A stretch of DNA of 64,000 bases from Ptiloglossa arizonensis (Eukaryota > Arthropoda > Insecta > Hymenoptera > Colletidae): positions 5,940,001 through 6,004,000 of the forward strand of contig NC_135055.1 of the NCBI RefSeq assembly GCF_051014685.1. The letters are read 5' to 3'. The position numbers and the translations under genes are program-made. Below the pieces are notes generated by a model. The model saw only the letters and a program-made list of their open reading frames with translations, did no database searches and was not told where the DNA came from. The stretch's first letter is position 1. Each line of letters opens with the position of its first letter. Shown piece after piece: positions 34,441-48,034 of the stretch.

Positions 34441-36480
34441 AAGTAATCAAACGTCGCCGTAGGGATCCAACGATCGACCTTAATTATTATTTCGATTCGT
34501 CGACCGGCACCCTTTGTCTGCTCGAGATAATAGGGTGGCGCGAAATCGTCCACTGTGTTCAAACCCACGCTTTCAATATTAATAGCAAATTCAATCTCGC
34601 GACGGATTCATTTCGAATTTCGTTCGGGTACATTCCATTAACCGATCTAGTTCACGCGCGAGAAGTTTGGAAGAAAGGGCAATGCTGTCCAACGTTTAAA
34701 AAAAAAGAAATTTACTCACTTTTCCCGCAAATTTCCTCATTTTCCATACCGTACGAAATTTATAACTCAATTATTCGTATTCCGTTATCACAAATAGATC
34801 ACATTCAACTCCTTTCATTTTCTCGAAACTCCTTTTCATTCAATCGCTATTATATTTTATATACATATATTTTTATACACTGTTTCATACGATAACAAAA
34901 TTTCTCCACCTTTTTTCGTAGAGTTACACCGAACGAGAAAAATATAATCTCGTCCAATGAGGATTGATAAACGATCGAAACGTTACAAACCACTGGTACA
35001 AATAAGGCCACAAGTTCGTACAACGATAACGTATACAGAAATCAAATATTTTGAATAATTTTCACTTCGCGCAAAAATTCTAAACACTGTTTTTTCGCCT
35101 AGCTGAACCTCATCATCCTCGTAAGGGGTTGAAGTGGATAAAAATCGTGAAATTTAAAGGACAAATTCGGATGAAATTTTCGTATGTTAAAATTTCCCGC
35201 GATTTTCCAATTAAATCTCCGCGTTCGGTCGAAATTATACGTTTTAATTCCGCAACGACGAAGACGTCGAGCGTCGCCGCGCGTCCCCGAGATTTATGCA
35301 ACCACGGTCAGAGACTTTTATCATTCGATTCATCTCACGGAAACGCGAACTTCCGCGATTCGTTCGCGCCGGTTGGCACTTATTTCGAAAATCCCGCGAG
35401 AGATTAATTGCATCGGAACGCGCGTGAACTTATATCTCGTCCCGAATCACCGCTTGAGAAATTAAACGAGCTACACTTTTATACAAAGAATAATGGAATA
35501 TCGATTGCTCTTGTAGAACGTGGTAAGAAAAATTCATCAAACTTTCCCGAGCACACACATTAATTGCGAGAATTCGAACAATTCGACGTCTCGACCTTAT
35601 TTCTCCTCGCGAAGGGTTCTGTTAAATTTCAGAAGAAAAAAGAAATATTTACCCATTGAACGAACTTACGATTCCTGGGTGAAAAATTACAATAACGTTA
35701 AAGATCGAAATAATTGTTTCGTTGGTCCCGTTCGACCGCGAGGCTCCCATCCGAAAATCAAAATCCGTGGATTTGTTCCGGGACAATTGAAAAAAATTCA
35801 ATTGGAGCACGGAGACCGAGATAAAAATATGAAAATTCTGCCGCATTAAGCTCCCCGTTCCGGTGTACTCGAATCGAGATTTACGAGCCACTAATTATTT
35901 TACCCGCGCGTATTACGAGACACTCTTCGCGTTTCGTTTTTTTCCGTTCTCCGTCCATTTTTAAACTGTGTATCATTTGTTTACGCGTTCAATTATCATC
36001 CGTGGACTCGGCTCGCCATTGTTCCCGACCGCTGAAGCACGAAACAGAGCGTTCCCAGTTTCGAAATTTGCGGTGCCGTAAAAACAGTGGTTCGCGGGTT
36101 TTTCCCTCGGCTTCGATTCAAAGTGAACCATTTTCCATTTCGGGTCGACGATGTTTCGGTTAGCCGACATTCCGGGCTCTTTCAGCGATCGTTTCCCTCT
36201 TTCAAATTAATCCATTATTTTCGCATTTAACGCGATGTTTCCGCTTAATTCCCAGCGCGGACTGATAGACGTTTCAAAGGGAACGCACGGACGATTTCGC
36301 GCCTAGGTCTCGCGAGACGATCTCTATCGATAATATTGGAGCAATGAAATCACTGTGATATCACTAAAACGCTTTCAAGGTGTGTGTTGGGATCGACGAT
36401 TAACACCGCGCCCGCGGGGCTGGGCGCGGCGAGGATTCAAATGAAAAAAAAAATGACTGAAATGGGACTAGATATTCGGG
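34441..36480. other. AT-rich non-coding stretch
   Basis: No gene or repeat family recognised. Confidence 0.4.
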
Positions 36481-36511
36481 GGGAGAGAGAGAGAGAGAGA
36501 GAAAAAAAAAA
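36481..36511. repeat. (GA)n then poly(A) tract
   Basis: About nine GA units followed by ten A. Confidence 0.88.
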
Positions 36512-36564
36512 GAATATAATGATTTATGGTATCGATTATCGTAAATTATTGTAAATCATATTAT

Positions 36565-36657
36565 ATTGTATATACGTATATATATATATACACACACACA
36601 TTACGAAATTGTATTAATAATCGGATGAATCTATATATATACATATGTATCTACATA

Positions 36658-36721
<64 letters not shown>
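36565..36721. repeat. (TA)n / (CA)n microsatellite cluster with an uninterrupted (TA)30
   Basis: A short TATATA-CACACA run at 36575-36600 is followed by an uninterrupted TA tract of about 60 bases at 36661-36720. Open frames reading YIYIYI on both strands are translations of this tract. Confidence 0.95.
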
Positions 36722-36722
<1 letters not shown>

Positions 36723-39700
36723 TTGTGTATACATACTCATATAGATAGAATACGAAATACTACGATGAATATTAATATCACTAAAGACTACTGTCATCGT
36801 ACTACTACCGTCACTGTTCGCGGTCGGATCGAAATCAATTGACCGCTCGAGTTCACCCAGCAGTGGCCACCCCCACCACGCTGGAAGAACCACCCACCCC
36901 ACCACTGTCCACCGAGGCAACCAATCACCGGGCGCGAAACCACGCCTCGAGCGGCCAGTTTGGGTTCGATCGGGCCGCGGTCGTCGCTATCACCGACGCA
37001 ACAAGTCCTATTGTCTAATAGCGTTGATGTCTGTCGCAGAGAGAGCGAGAGAGCGCATGGTGTGGATCGAGAAGAAAAAGAAAAAAGAAAAAAAATTTTT
37101 TTCGAACGCGAACACCGTCGCCTATGCCCGTGCTGTTCGCGAAGCGGCGTTTTGTAGTTGTACATAGGGAAACCAAGCGGGCCGGAAACGGTCTCGTTTT
37201 CCGACTTTTTTCGGCTAAGTAGATCCTTAGACGTAAGTAAAAACGGTTAATTGATTCACCGATTAACGCGGATCGCGAACAGAAGAAGACGAAGCGAGAA
37301 AAAAAAAAGAAGAAGAAAAAAAAAGAAAAAAATGAGAAAGAGAGGAGAAAATCACACACGCAAGAGGAGAATAAGAAAACAATTCTAATAGTCTATTAAA
37401 GCTGAGAATTCTATCTAGAGACAATAGCGAGAGCGCGCGAACGAGGGAACTTGTCGCGCGCAAGCGACAAGTGATCGATAATCGTACCGTTCTGTAACGG
37501 GTGAGTCCCGAAAACCGGAATCGGAAACGATCGCGGTTCTCGCGCGCCGCGTGTTCCCGTTTCGCCCTATAACGAACGAACCGATGATAATCGAGACAGG
37601 TGAGAGAAGCGAGAATTGTGTTTGTTCCTCGTGCCGATTATTTCGATTACGCCGACAGCGGACGAGATGACTGTTTTTATTCTGTTCTATGAACAGGCCA
37701 CGACGCGCGGGGGACCTCGATCCCTGGTATAATTAATCGTTTTCGTGGTAATCGAACCTTTTAATGCCATCGTCGACGCGATTCATCGACGTAACCGCGG
37801 TTCTGTTTAATTGCTTCCCCCCTCGGCGATCGTTTTCCTGTTTAATTCGTGTATCGGGAGCGAATCACGGTGAGCTGTAATTTTCGGACGGAGGACTCCC
37901 GCGCGTTGTGATCGGAACGATTCAATCGCTGTCGATAAGCCACGATAGCGACCATGCACCCACCGATCGCGTTGCAAATGCTTGAACAATCAAGACGGGG
38001 AAAGATACTGTCGCGAAACGAAAGACGTTCGTACGCGAATCTCTCTCGTTATCCCTTCGACCCTTCCGCTCGAACGCGAGGCCATGTCGCTTCGGGTGGA
38101 CACACGCGAATGGCGTCCCGTTCCGACACTAACTGTAAGTTACTATGATTACCGAGGAGCGGGGCACGAGACTGTACCAATGATCCTCGTCACTCGAGAA
38201 TACACACCAGGGATCGAAACAGTTGTGGAACTCTTTCAACAGGCACCATTTGGAACGTTCACTTGGAACTTAAAAAGATATATATATATATATAAATGTT
38301 CCAACGATCTTGAAGATAGACAATTTTGTAGGAATAGAATTTACAAGTAAAGTAAAAACATTCTCCTGCAAGTGGAACAGATATTTTTCGTTTAACGCTC
38401 ACGTTGGTTCGCGATTGAAGATTTAGCATTTTTTTACGATAAAATTTCTGAAACGTTTCCACAGGATTTTTTATCCCATAAAATATCGATTCAAGTTGAT
38501 CGTAGCGATGCCAGCACAGTTTAGTATTTTTATTAATCGTTTGGGTCTGTTTGTTTTGTTTTTTGGGCTCCCTTCAGTATACAAGAAATCCATTTAGCAT
38601 AATTAACCGAAGAGGAGAACATTCGATAAAAGTATTAAACTTCGCTTGTGTCGGTACGATCTTATCGGATTTTATTCGATTTTATCGCACAAATTGTAAA
38701 ATATCTGTTCCGTAAGAACAGTGTTTAAAAAAGTTCTTAACGGTGAATATTTTCATCCGCGAAGATATCATAGGTACAATTCTTTCAAACATAGAGTTCT
38801 AACTGAATTTCAAGAAGAAAGTGACCGTTTCTTCCGATCCCTGGAACCCACGATTCCAAAGCTTACTCCTAATCAAAATTTTTAATCACCGGATATGTCG
38901 CAGAGGTTCCCAAACTTTCTCAATTCACGGGTCCGTTGATATCTGTGGAATACTTTTACGGTGCAAAAAAGAAGAAAACAAACATCTAACGATACATGGA
39001 ACAATTAAGTCCAAACAATTCAATACGTGACAAGTATTTCTTGTTGGGCAGATGAAAAATGGTCGTAAGAGTATTTCGATAAAAAACTAATTAACTAACT
39101 TAACAGTTTTCGATAAAAAAAAAAATTGATAACCCTTTCTTCGTTAAATGAGAGAAGAATATGGAAAAAATACCATTTCCTTTATTCGTACCACGAACAA
39201 AAATGAAATTTAATCACCAGCATTGGGAATAATATTTTCAAGAGTTTTCAATCTTCGTTGGTATTTTCCTTAAATAATTCGAATATCTCGTTCCGGTGAA
39301 TTCGTTGCGCGCAGTTTGAGAACCTCTGCGCAAAGGTGTCACCGATCATTCTACTTCGAGCGCGTTTCGTTTTCATTTCTATCCACGCGCGAGAGTTGTT
39401 TCTCTCTTCACGGCTGGGGGACACAGCTTCCGTATTCGTCGAGGCAGACGGCCGCCAGCTCGTCGTAATATTTATTGCCAGCGACTAATTGTAACGTTTA
39501 ATAATAAAAAAAAGAGAAGAAAAAAAACTGAAAAGCAGAAAAACCGCGTTCACCGTTCCGATGATACGTTAATCGCGAATTCGCGATTTCGCGTTACGGA
39601 CGAAACAAAGCAGACTGCGCGGCTAACCACGATTCGCCATGCCGAATCGATTTTTGTACTTTACTTTTTCCGTTTTTAGTCCATTGTTTCTCCTCCGACG

Positions 39701-42480
39701 CGTGGACGCTCCGTTCTCGCGGCGATAAGCAGCAATAACGTCACCCTACTCGTAAAGCCACACTCAGACCAAAAACGTTCAGCCTGAATCGCGTGCACCG
39801 AGTCTGCGTACCGTGGCTGACTAATTTCCTACGATCCGTCGTCGTTGAAATCCACGAGGAAGTAGAAAAATTACGAAACAAGTATCAGTTTCCCAATTGA
39901 AGGGAAAATCGAGCGAAAGTTGAACCAAGAACGATACACGGACTCCTGGGCGAGGTGCTATCAAGTCCGCGGTGAACGCTGGACCGCGAGAACGAGTGCG
40001 CAGGTCTGCGCGCGCAGACCTGCGCAACGTGAGGCCTTTCACCTACGAGCCACGTAGCGCGCAGCCTCGATGGACGCAGAATTCGTTTCACGTCAAGTTT
40101 AATCTACAAAAGTCTTCCATTCCTTCCTCTAAACGTGTATTCGTCTACGTATTCGACTGTTTTGGGTTGCGCGATTCGACGCAAGTACAGAGGGCGCGCA
40201 GATCGCCGGTTCCTCGACACGGGTCGCATCGAAATGCGTCCAACCACTCGCATATCGTGTCGGTTAATTTCAAATATTTCCGTTGCTCGAACGGGGAGAT
40301 TTTGGCGCGCGTTTCGAAAAAAAGAAACAATGCGGCACCGATCGAACCACCGTAACTCGTTTACGGGAGTGGACCAGTATTTCGATCGCGATTCCCCGCG
40401 CAACGGGAGACAATAACGCTCCGAGGAATCACAATGAATTTTTAATACGCGACACGCCGTCCGCACTCGAAGAACTCGTTCCGTACGGGGAAACCTAGTT
40501 ATCCGTTAGGGTGTCTGTTTTATACAACGAAGTTGTAATTCGCAGCGACGAAAAATCAGCGAAAAAAATCCTCGAGGCGGCGACTTCCACGGTAAATTGA
40601 TTCAACGAAACTTTCGACTCGTCCGCGCCGGATCTCCCCGTTACTTCTCGCCCCCTGCGTCCGAGGGGACGTTAGGGGGTGTCGCTTCCGGGCATCATTT
40701 TCCGAGAGTCCTTCGAGCGAACCAGACGCGATTCAATTCGCTGATTCCGCTAGAGGGGGTACCGAACCGTTGCGCTGAAACTTTTCGAGAAACAAAAACA
40801 ACTTGTTGCGTTCGTATTTACACTCGCGACGCACGAACACGTCAGGTAATAATATACGCGGTTGTAATGTAACGAGCTCGAGGTCTGAGATCTTGTGAAA
40901 GCTGTCGCGTGAAATTTTTACGCTCGACTGCGAAACGTGTCGTTTCACTGTCCCGATAACGGTGTCGGTAATGCGAGTGTTGGAACGGACGGAGGAGAGC
41001 GATGTTTATCGATCATTGCGTGGAGAACCGGCAATTCTGCGACGATTCCTGGGCTGACGGTACCTCTTGGATGGAGACGAGAACTGGCAAATATGGCGAA
41101 CAGAAAGTACGAGAGGGGCTTGATTTGAGCTACGTTCGTACGTTTGCAACGTGATACGCGCATCGCGCACGAATAACCCCCAAGGTTAGTTATTTGAAGA
41201 GAAACGAAGAAACAATTTAATTCCGTTGCGAGTGGGGCATTAGATTTGCAGAAATGTGGCTTTATAGTGCACACTGATTTGTGGATCTGAGAAATTTGTA
41301 ACCAACAGGACCTGTAAAAGTATCGTTCTTGAACTGTGTCTTACAATGTACCATTGTACATGTGGGAGTGTGGCTTTAGGCTATCTCCTCATAATAAACT
41401 CGAAGTGTTTAAAAGGGAAGCGTTTTTATTAGCAATAGGTATTTTATATGCGTTTCGCGCCATTATGTTTCACACGTGGGAATCTGGTTTGTATATTTCT
41501 TTGGTAAAATGGGGTAAAGAACCGTTAGATAAAAAAGTAGGCACACCTTAAGCCGCATTCCTGCATCTGCAACGTGACACGCAAATCGTGCTTAAAAATA
41601 TTGGAGAATCTCGCGTTTAAAGGGCACACGAGTAACGTTTCGATTATGTTTCGGCCTATCGTGTCACCTATCGTTCGTCAATTTGCCTGTTCTCGTCGCC
41701 CGAGTGAAAAATATCGCAATTATGGTGTCGAGGATCCAAAAGACACGGATCTCTCTCGATATGGTCGTCGATGATTGAAAACACGTTCAGGAAACAGAAC
41801 AGAGGTGAAAGTAACTAGAGTGGTTTACGAAAACACAAGAAGAATCAAAAGTTCGTGGTACGCGTGTCCTGGCAATAACCGTATAGGTATGTTTGATGAC
41901 AGTAACATAAGTTTGACTCCGGGTATCGTCGAACGTGTCCTTCGAAGGCACAGTCGTCACGCGTCCTGTAATCATTTTATGGTTGTACCGTTGCGTTCGT
42001 CCTGATTTAATTGTAAGTTTTGTAACACGAGACCGGGTTAACTTGTCGAAATTGACTCAAGCGGTGTGTGTTTTGCGGATGTTGTAGCGATTAGAAATAT
42101 TGTAACGCATTTGTTTCGTATCCTCGAAGAACGGAAGAGAGATCCAGAGAGTTGCGAGTGATCGATAGTTCGACAGAAACCGAAACACGGGTTCCGTTCT
42201 CGAAAATGGTACGAGAAAACAGGTACACGAATCGAAGCAGCGAGTTGCATCTCGTTGGGGCGTTTAAAACAACGCGTAAGAAAATCGAGCTTCCGCGTTG
42301 AGGAGACCGAGAAAGTGAAGGTTAGAGGATGGGGAAACGAGGGTCAAGGGAAATAATGAAACGCCCTTGACAAAGAGTAGCGTAATTACGAAACAAATGG
42401 AAACGATTAAGCAGCTTTTGCCGGCTCGCCGTGCCGTTGTGCTCGAATTGCCTGTTTTTGCATCGCCGTCAGGATTGAGA
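36722..42480. other. Non-coding stretch, no gene recognised
   Basis: Mixed AT-rich and CpG-rich sequence. A-rich tracts lie near 37076-37100 and 37299-37331, and a short (AT)n at about 38278-38296. GC-richer parts (39780-40500) have frames open on both strands without domains. AATAAA words occur but cannot be tied to a gene. Confidence 0.4.
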
Positions 42481-42505
42481 TCGAACGATCGATCGATCGA
42501 TCGCC
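42481..42505. repeat. Short (GATC)n run
   Basis: Four tandem GATC units after CGAAC; self-complementary. Confidence 0.8.
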
Positions 42506-45500
42506 GGTGAAACCCTTAAGAAGGTCAAGGAACACGAGTACTACGATGTATACCGACATTAAACGAAAAGGAAACTATCAGTACATTACGACTTTGTTTT
42601 ATAAAAGAAAGACGAAAAAACGAACCGACCGTGTTGTTTCTTCACCACGCCCCGATCTCCCCTTCCTTTCCACCGTTTCGTGTCCACCAATCGTAACGAA
42701 CGCTCGCGCAGACCCCTCCCCGTCGTATCAACGAGCTCTCCGATCGGATTGGTATCAACCCCTTGGAGAATTAAGTTTCCAAGTTTTTGGAATTTTTCCT
42801 CGCAGTAAAGAATACCACGGGAACTGTACCTCGTATTTATCTCGGAGATGTTCACTTCGCGGGGGTGAAATTTTCTCAAAGCAATTCTTGCGAATGAAGC
42901 TTTCACCCATTTTATTTCTGTCTGTGAACTTTTCTAGGAAATGGGGATTGTTCGGGAAGATTGGCCGCATCGTTTGTTAGATAGGAAAGGATTGAAGGAA
43001 ATTTTTCGTTCGAAGGGATATTACGTTATTTTCGTTATTTTAGACGGTGCTTTAATTTTTAATTATAAGCGGTTCAATCCGATTTGCTCGAGAGTGGAAC
43101 GAACAATTCACAGCTTCAGAAGCAGGTAGGTGTATTTGTACTTTTCTACCCTGCGCGATTGTAATTTTTCACGGCATTTTTCGCAAAGTATTTAACCCCC
43201 TCGCGCTAATGCGAGCATTAAATTTAATACCCGCGGATTGATGAAAGCTCTCGACAAAGCTGCTTACGGTAAATAACTTATAACAGAATTCGAAACTGGC
43301 CGAACTTGGTAAAGTCCGATAATTTCGTACGACGTAATTCCGTTGGAGTCCTTCGAAGTATCGGAACCGAGTTTTAAACAATAGTCACACTCGCGAAGTT
43401 GTTAATGGCAGTTTCTGATAAGCTGCCGCCCTGCTACCCAGCGATTCGAGCGACGCTCGTTGTCAACGTCGGGACAAGAAAGGAGAGACTTCGACAATGA
43501 ATTTAGAACTTAGAGTTCGATATAATTTCAAAATAAATAATTACTAATTGTCTCGCCACTTGAATCGCCTCGACCGCTGGGAAAATATTGATTCGAACGA
43601 GAACGTGTCCCGATGGTGGTAACAATAATGCGTCTTCGTTGCACCGAGATTCCACACGAAAGAGAAATAAAGTATCGAGTGGAAAGATTCTTTTCTTCCG
43701 TGGAAAAGAATGACCAAATTTAAAAAGAATAAATCTCTAAAAGGGAACATCTCAAATTGTAATATTTCTCACAAGTGAATCAAAAATACTTCTGTATTTA
43801 TCAAACAGAGGATAAAACGAGTCACGAGTGTACTAACTTCAACTGTCTATCGACACATTCCGATTTAAGCAACCCTATATACTGTTGTTGTACCAGTTCG
43901 AAGGAAAAATCATTTTTCTCTCCGTAATACAAATCGTAAACTTAAGTATCCTTGAACTTAGTCGCAATATAATTTATATAGCGAACAGCGAATGTACTGG
44001 CTACTGTGTACAAGGATCAGAGAATTGGAAAGGAAAAGATACCTCGATAGTTCGTGCGAATCCACTATGGAATAGAATTCAATTCCACAGTTCGATTTGC
44101 CTGGATCCATTGTGACGATAGTGGCCCTCGACCGATTTCCGCGACGTAAGCGAACGACAATCCGATTGGGCGCCGAATGAGTTTCGACTCAGCTCGCGAT
44201 CTGTTGAGGTGTCTGTACGCGCGATGCAAAGTTCAAAAGTGTCCAGTGTACACCCTCGCTATGGGAACGATTCTCGATCGATAATACAAGTTGTTTCACC
44301 GCTTGGCAACAAATTTCCGCTTGCAAAAATTACAAAATTAAAGGAAAGCTGCTTCTTGATTTTCGAGTGTTAAGAAAACGAAAGAAGCAATCAATTTCTT
44401 GTTAGAAACACTTGAAAATGGATGACTTTCGATAAAGAGAAATAATCTGTACCTTGAAAGATGCTCGATGGAACTTTAAACGAGTGTACCCCTATTTGTC
44501 GTACAAACGACGTCGAAGATGCACACGTGTCGCCACGAGCATTTTTCGAGGTAATGCAGTATCGTACGAGAATCTTACAATAAACTGACATAAAATCCTG
44601 ATGTATTTGAATCACGATTGTTCCAACGAAGCAACAGAATGGAATAGTAATAATTAAAGCAATCTTTTAGAATCACATACAGAGTGATTCTAGAAACTAG
44701 GTCGATCTGTGGCTCTATTATAAGGTAAACTACGAGAAAAAAAAAAGTTAAATACCACAATGAAAGACTCGTTAAAAACTTCTTCTATTGGAGCAACGAG
44801 TGCTCTGTTTGATTAATCATTTCGACGAATTAAATTTTCGAGAAATTTGGACAAATTGTATTAGAAAACTAATTTAATAGGTATACTTTCGGACGATACG
44901 TGTAAATATTCTATAAATTGCATACCTGTCCCCCAAGAAAAATTCCCAAATGCTGTCTCGGTTTTCAACCCGTTGACTCTTCGAACCGGGGAGTCTGTTC
45001 GTTGTTCAACGCAACAGATTGTTAAATTATTCGCGAATAATTTACAATCGCCGGGGAAATTTGAATCGAGTCTCGTCAATGCCACAAGTGCTATTGTCCA
45101 CAGCGGCGAATGCCTTAAATCGAGTCGCTCGCAACCAGACCGACGACGTGCACATCGATGCTTCATGAATGCACCACGATGTCGTTCGAGCAATAACAGT
45201 TTGGATCGTGAAAGCCGAAACTATGATCCAGCAGAATTCACTTCCGATTGATTCACCTGCTTTGACTAGCGCGTGCCGCAGACAGAACGTGATGTATCTC
45301 CGAGCATGCACGTTTCGAATTAGAGGCAATGGGCGATGACGACGGGGGTTAGAAGACAGGGGTTGGGAGTTGGTGAAAGGGATACCTCGTAGACGATTCA
45401 TAATCGGTATCGATCCACGGTCATTAACGACAACATGGCACACGGGTGATGGTGAACTAGGCCGGTGAACAATCGATGAAAATTCTCGTCCGACAAGGGT

Positions 45501-46080
45501 AAAATTCCGATGGATCTGTCGCGAAACGTGATCCGAATGTGCGCTCGAAATAAATAAAATCGACAAACTGTGAACGAGACGGATCAACACGTATGGAATA
45601 TTGAGTACCTTCGATGTATTGTAATTAAATGTCGATTATACATACTCGGTACAAATACGATGAAATTGTTACGCAAGGGTCGGTGTGCTCATTATGGAAT
45701 TTTAATCCGAGAAACGCAGCAAGGTGCGCTTTTCCAACGAGAGAAGTTCGGAGAAAAATCCGACCAAACGAAATTTTGAACACGGAATACCGGTGAACTG
45801 GTTTGTTTGTGGGACCGTGTTTCGAGGAGGTAAATATCTGGAAATGAGTACAGATGTTTTTTCATCGGAAAATGGCTGTAAGGTGTGCAGTATCGAAACA
45901 AATTTTAATGAAGAATTACGGCTTCTTTTCTAGCCGTGGAACTGTGTGCGAATGATTACTGAAAAGTTATTGGGGTTGAGTGGAAAAGAAATTGAACACA
46001 AACATTGATTATATGGATGAAAAGCGATTATCGAGAAGTATAATATTTTTGCACAAGTGTATAGAGTACTTGTTTGAAGA
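42506..46080. other. Non-coding stretch
   Basis: The open frame 42507-42980 (157 codons) shows no domain and overlaps frames on the - strand. ACATACAGAGTGATTCTAGA near 44676 resembles the CACCCTGTAT end motif in reverse. Nothing else recognised. Confidence 0.4.
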
Positions 46081-46431
46081 ACACCCTGTATAGAAATTAA
46101 CAGAGGGAAAGTATTACATAATTCGGTAGAATTTATATTTCCATGGTTAAATATTTTCGTCCCAAAATATTCACACCTCAATATTTACACTTTTATAAAC
46201 TAATGAGAATGCTGCGTATATTATAAAATAACATACACGATGTCTCGAAATCGTGACTTATTTGAAGAACACCCTGTATAGAAATTAACAGAGGGAAAGT
46301 ATTACATAATTCGGTAGAATTTATATTTCCATGATTAAATATTTTCGTCCCAAAATATTCACACCTCAATATTTACACTTTTATAAACCGATGAGAATGC
46401 TGCGTATATTATAAAATAATATACACGGTGT
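46081..46431. repeat. Two tandem copies of a 163-bp unit with short terminal inverted repeats
   Basis: ACACCCTGTATA at 46081 and 46269 opens each unit; TACACGATGT (46234-46243) and TATACACGGTGT (to 46431) close them. Opening and closing words are inverted repeats with one mismatch in 12 for the second unit. The internal sequences are nearly identical and the period is 188. The form suggests a small non-autonomous DNA element duplicated in tandem with its flank. No transposase is present. Confidence 0.75.
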
Positions 46432-47341
46432 CTCGAAATAAATGCCGTGAATTTCACAAAATTACCGTACGGTAAAAGTTTTCAACGAGGTAAAATAGGC
46501 GATTATCTATGAATAAAGTAATCGAACATGGGCTTATCTATGCCTTTCCCGTCTTCTCAACCCTTAATAATTTCGCCTCACGCTTATTAGACGTTACGTA
46601 CTTCTTTGTTGCAGACAATTTAATTAAAATCAACGACGTTGCTTCTAGATTGTTTCGATAAGCGTCTTCTGAAGTAACTACTTATTTTATGAAATTATGG
46701 TTTGGTGAAACTTTGTAACAACGTAAAACATTACACTAATCTTTTCGTTCGTGGGTAGAAAACAATGACAAATTTCCGTGGTAGCGAACAAGCAAACCCT
46801 TTATTCATTCGTAGCTATTATTGAAAAGTTTACAACTCCTTAAATTCCTCTTAGTTGATTCAAAAATAAAAATTCTCTCAAAAAATAATTATCCGACGAA
46901 AGAATATCTATCCTACACCTCTCAATGGGGCAACCATTTACTCATTCGTAGCTATCGTTGGAAAGTTTACAACCCCTTAGGTTCCTTTCGCACGATTCGA
47001 AAATAAAAATCATCTCAAGAAATAATTATTACTTTACGAAACGATATTTATCAACACTTTGGATCCTCGGTGGGGCACATCCGTACACAAGCCACAGTAA
47101 TTTGACTCTGCGCTCATTGGACGCGTTGTGTCTATCCATTGTGGTTGTTTCAATTAAAATCAGCGACGTCGTTCGTCGGTCCGTCTCGTTAAACGGTGAG
47201 TCGCATAAGATAGGTTTTCCACGGGGGTGAATACACCCCTCCCGCCCCCCTTTCAGCCTTAAACGCGGCAAAAGGACAGGATGAAAGGAACTCCATTAAA
47301 GCTCGCGAAACGACCGACATACCCCCGTTTGTTCGGTTAGG
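46432..47341. other. Non-coding with one diverged direct repeat
   Basis: ATTCGTAGCTATTATTGAAAA near 46808 and ATTCGTAGCTATCGTTGGAA near 46944 head two related blocks, with a spacing of about 136 bases. No gene recognised. Confidence 0.55.
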
Positions 47342-48034
47342 GTGAAGGAGGAGGAGCCAGGATGGCGATCGGGTGGGGGAGGGGGGGTGGCGGTGGAAAC
47401 AATTTCATTTTCCCGATTGTATCGAACGCGCGGGCCGAACGCCGGGGCACGTTCCCCGATCAAAGTGTTCGCAAACGAGTATTTCACAATTAATTCTCGC
47501 CATAGCCATGGCACGACCGTCTGCGAGCGTTCGTTTAAAGAGCTGCGCGCGGAATTTTTTCCCTCCGTTGGACCATTCTACCGCGGAGGGCTGGCGAGGA
47601 GACAGGGGAGGGGTAGCCGACGGAATACTAATCGTCGAAGAACGCGGTACGGAATGCCGGCCGAACGCGAATTCCTACGTGCAAATGAGATTCGTTCTGA
47701 TGCGAGTCGTCGCGGAGCTGACGTGTTATTGGAAAGGATTCTAGCGACAGAATCGAGAGGAGGGGCGTGGCTGGATCGGAGTCGGGTGGTGGGGGGCCGA
47801 CAGACGACGCTAAGATGGAAACTAGCGAGAATGGATAAACGAGGGAGGGGAGAAACAGCGGAGGATAATTCGAGGCGAGACTTTCGGGGAGTTGTTAGAC
47901 GAGGCTGTAACACAGACTCGGGCAACTCTGGAGTAATTTATCCGGACTCGGGAAGAGGAGTGGCGGAATCGAACGAAACGAAAGTAAGGGTAATTATTCG
48001 CGACGAAAATTCGAATCGGGGAGATGGAAATTAA
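47342..48034 (+). other. Longest open frame in window (230 codons), function unknown, doubtful gene
   Basis: An ATG-initiated frame of 230 codons in a purine-rich, GC-rich stretch. The product is very rich in Arg, Gly and Glu, with no recognisable domain, signal peptide or membrane segment, and begins with a Gly run encoded by the G-rich tract at 47371-47396. A second frame on the same strand and one on the opposite strand are open over much of it, as expected where stops are rare for compositional reasons. It could be part of a GC-rich first exon, but no splice or promoter evidence supports this. Confidence 0.15.

Noticed and set aside
36526..36920. Open frames on both strands reading YIYIYI
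   Set aside because: They are translations of the (TA)30 microsatellite.
42507..42980. 157-codon + strand open frame
   Set aside because: No domain, mirrored by - strand frames, no splice or promoter context.
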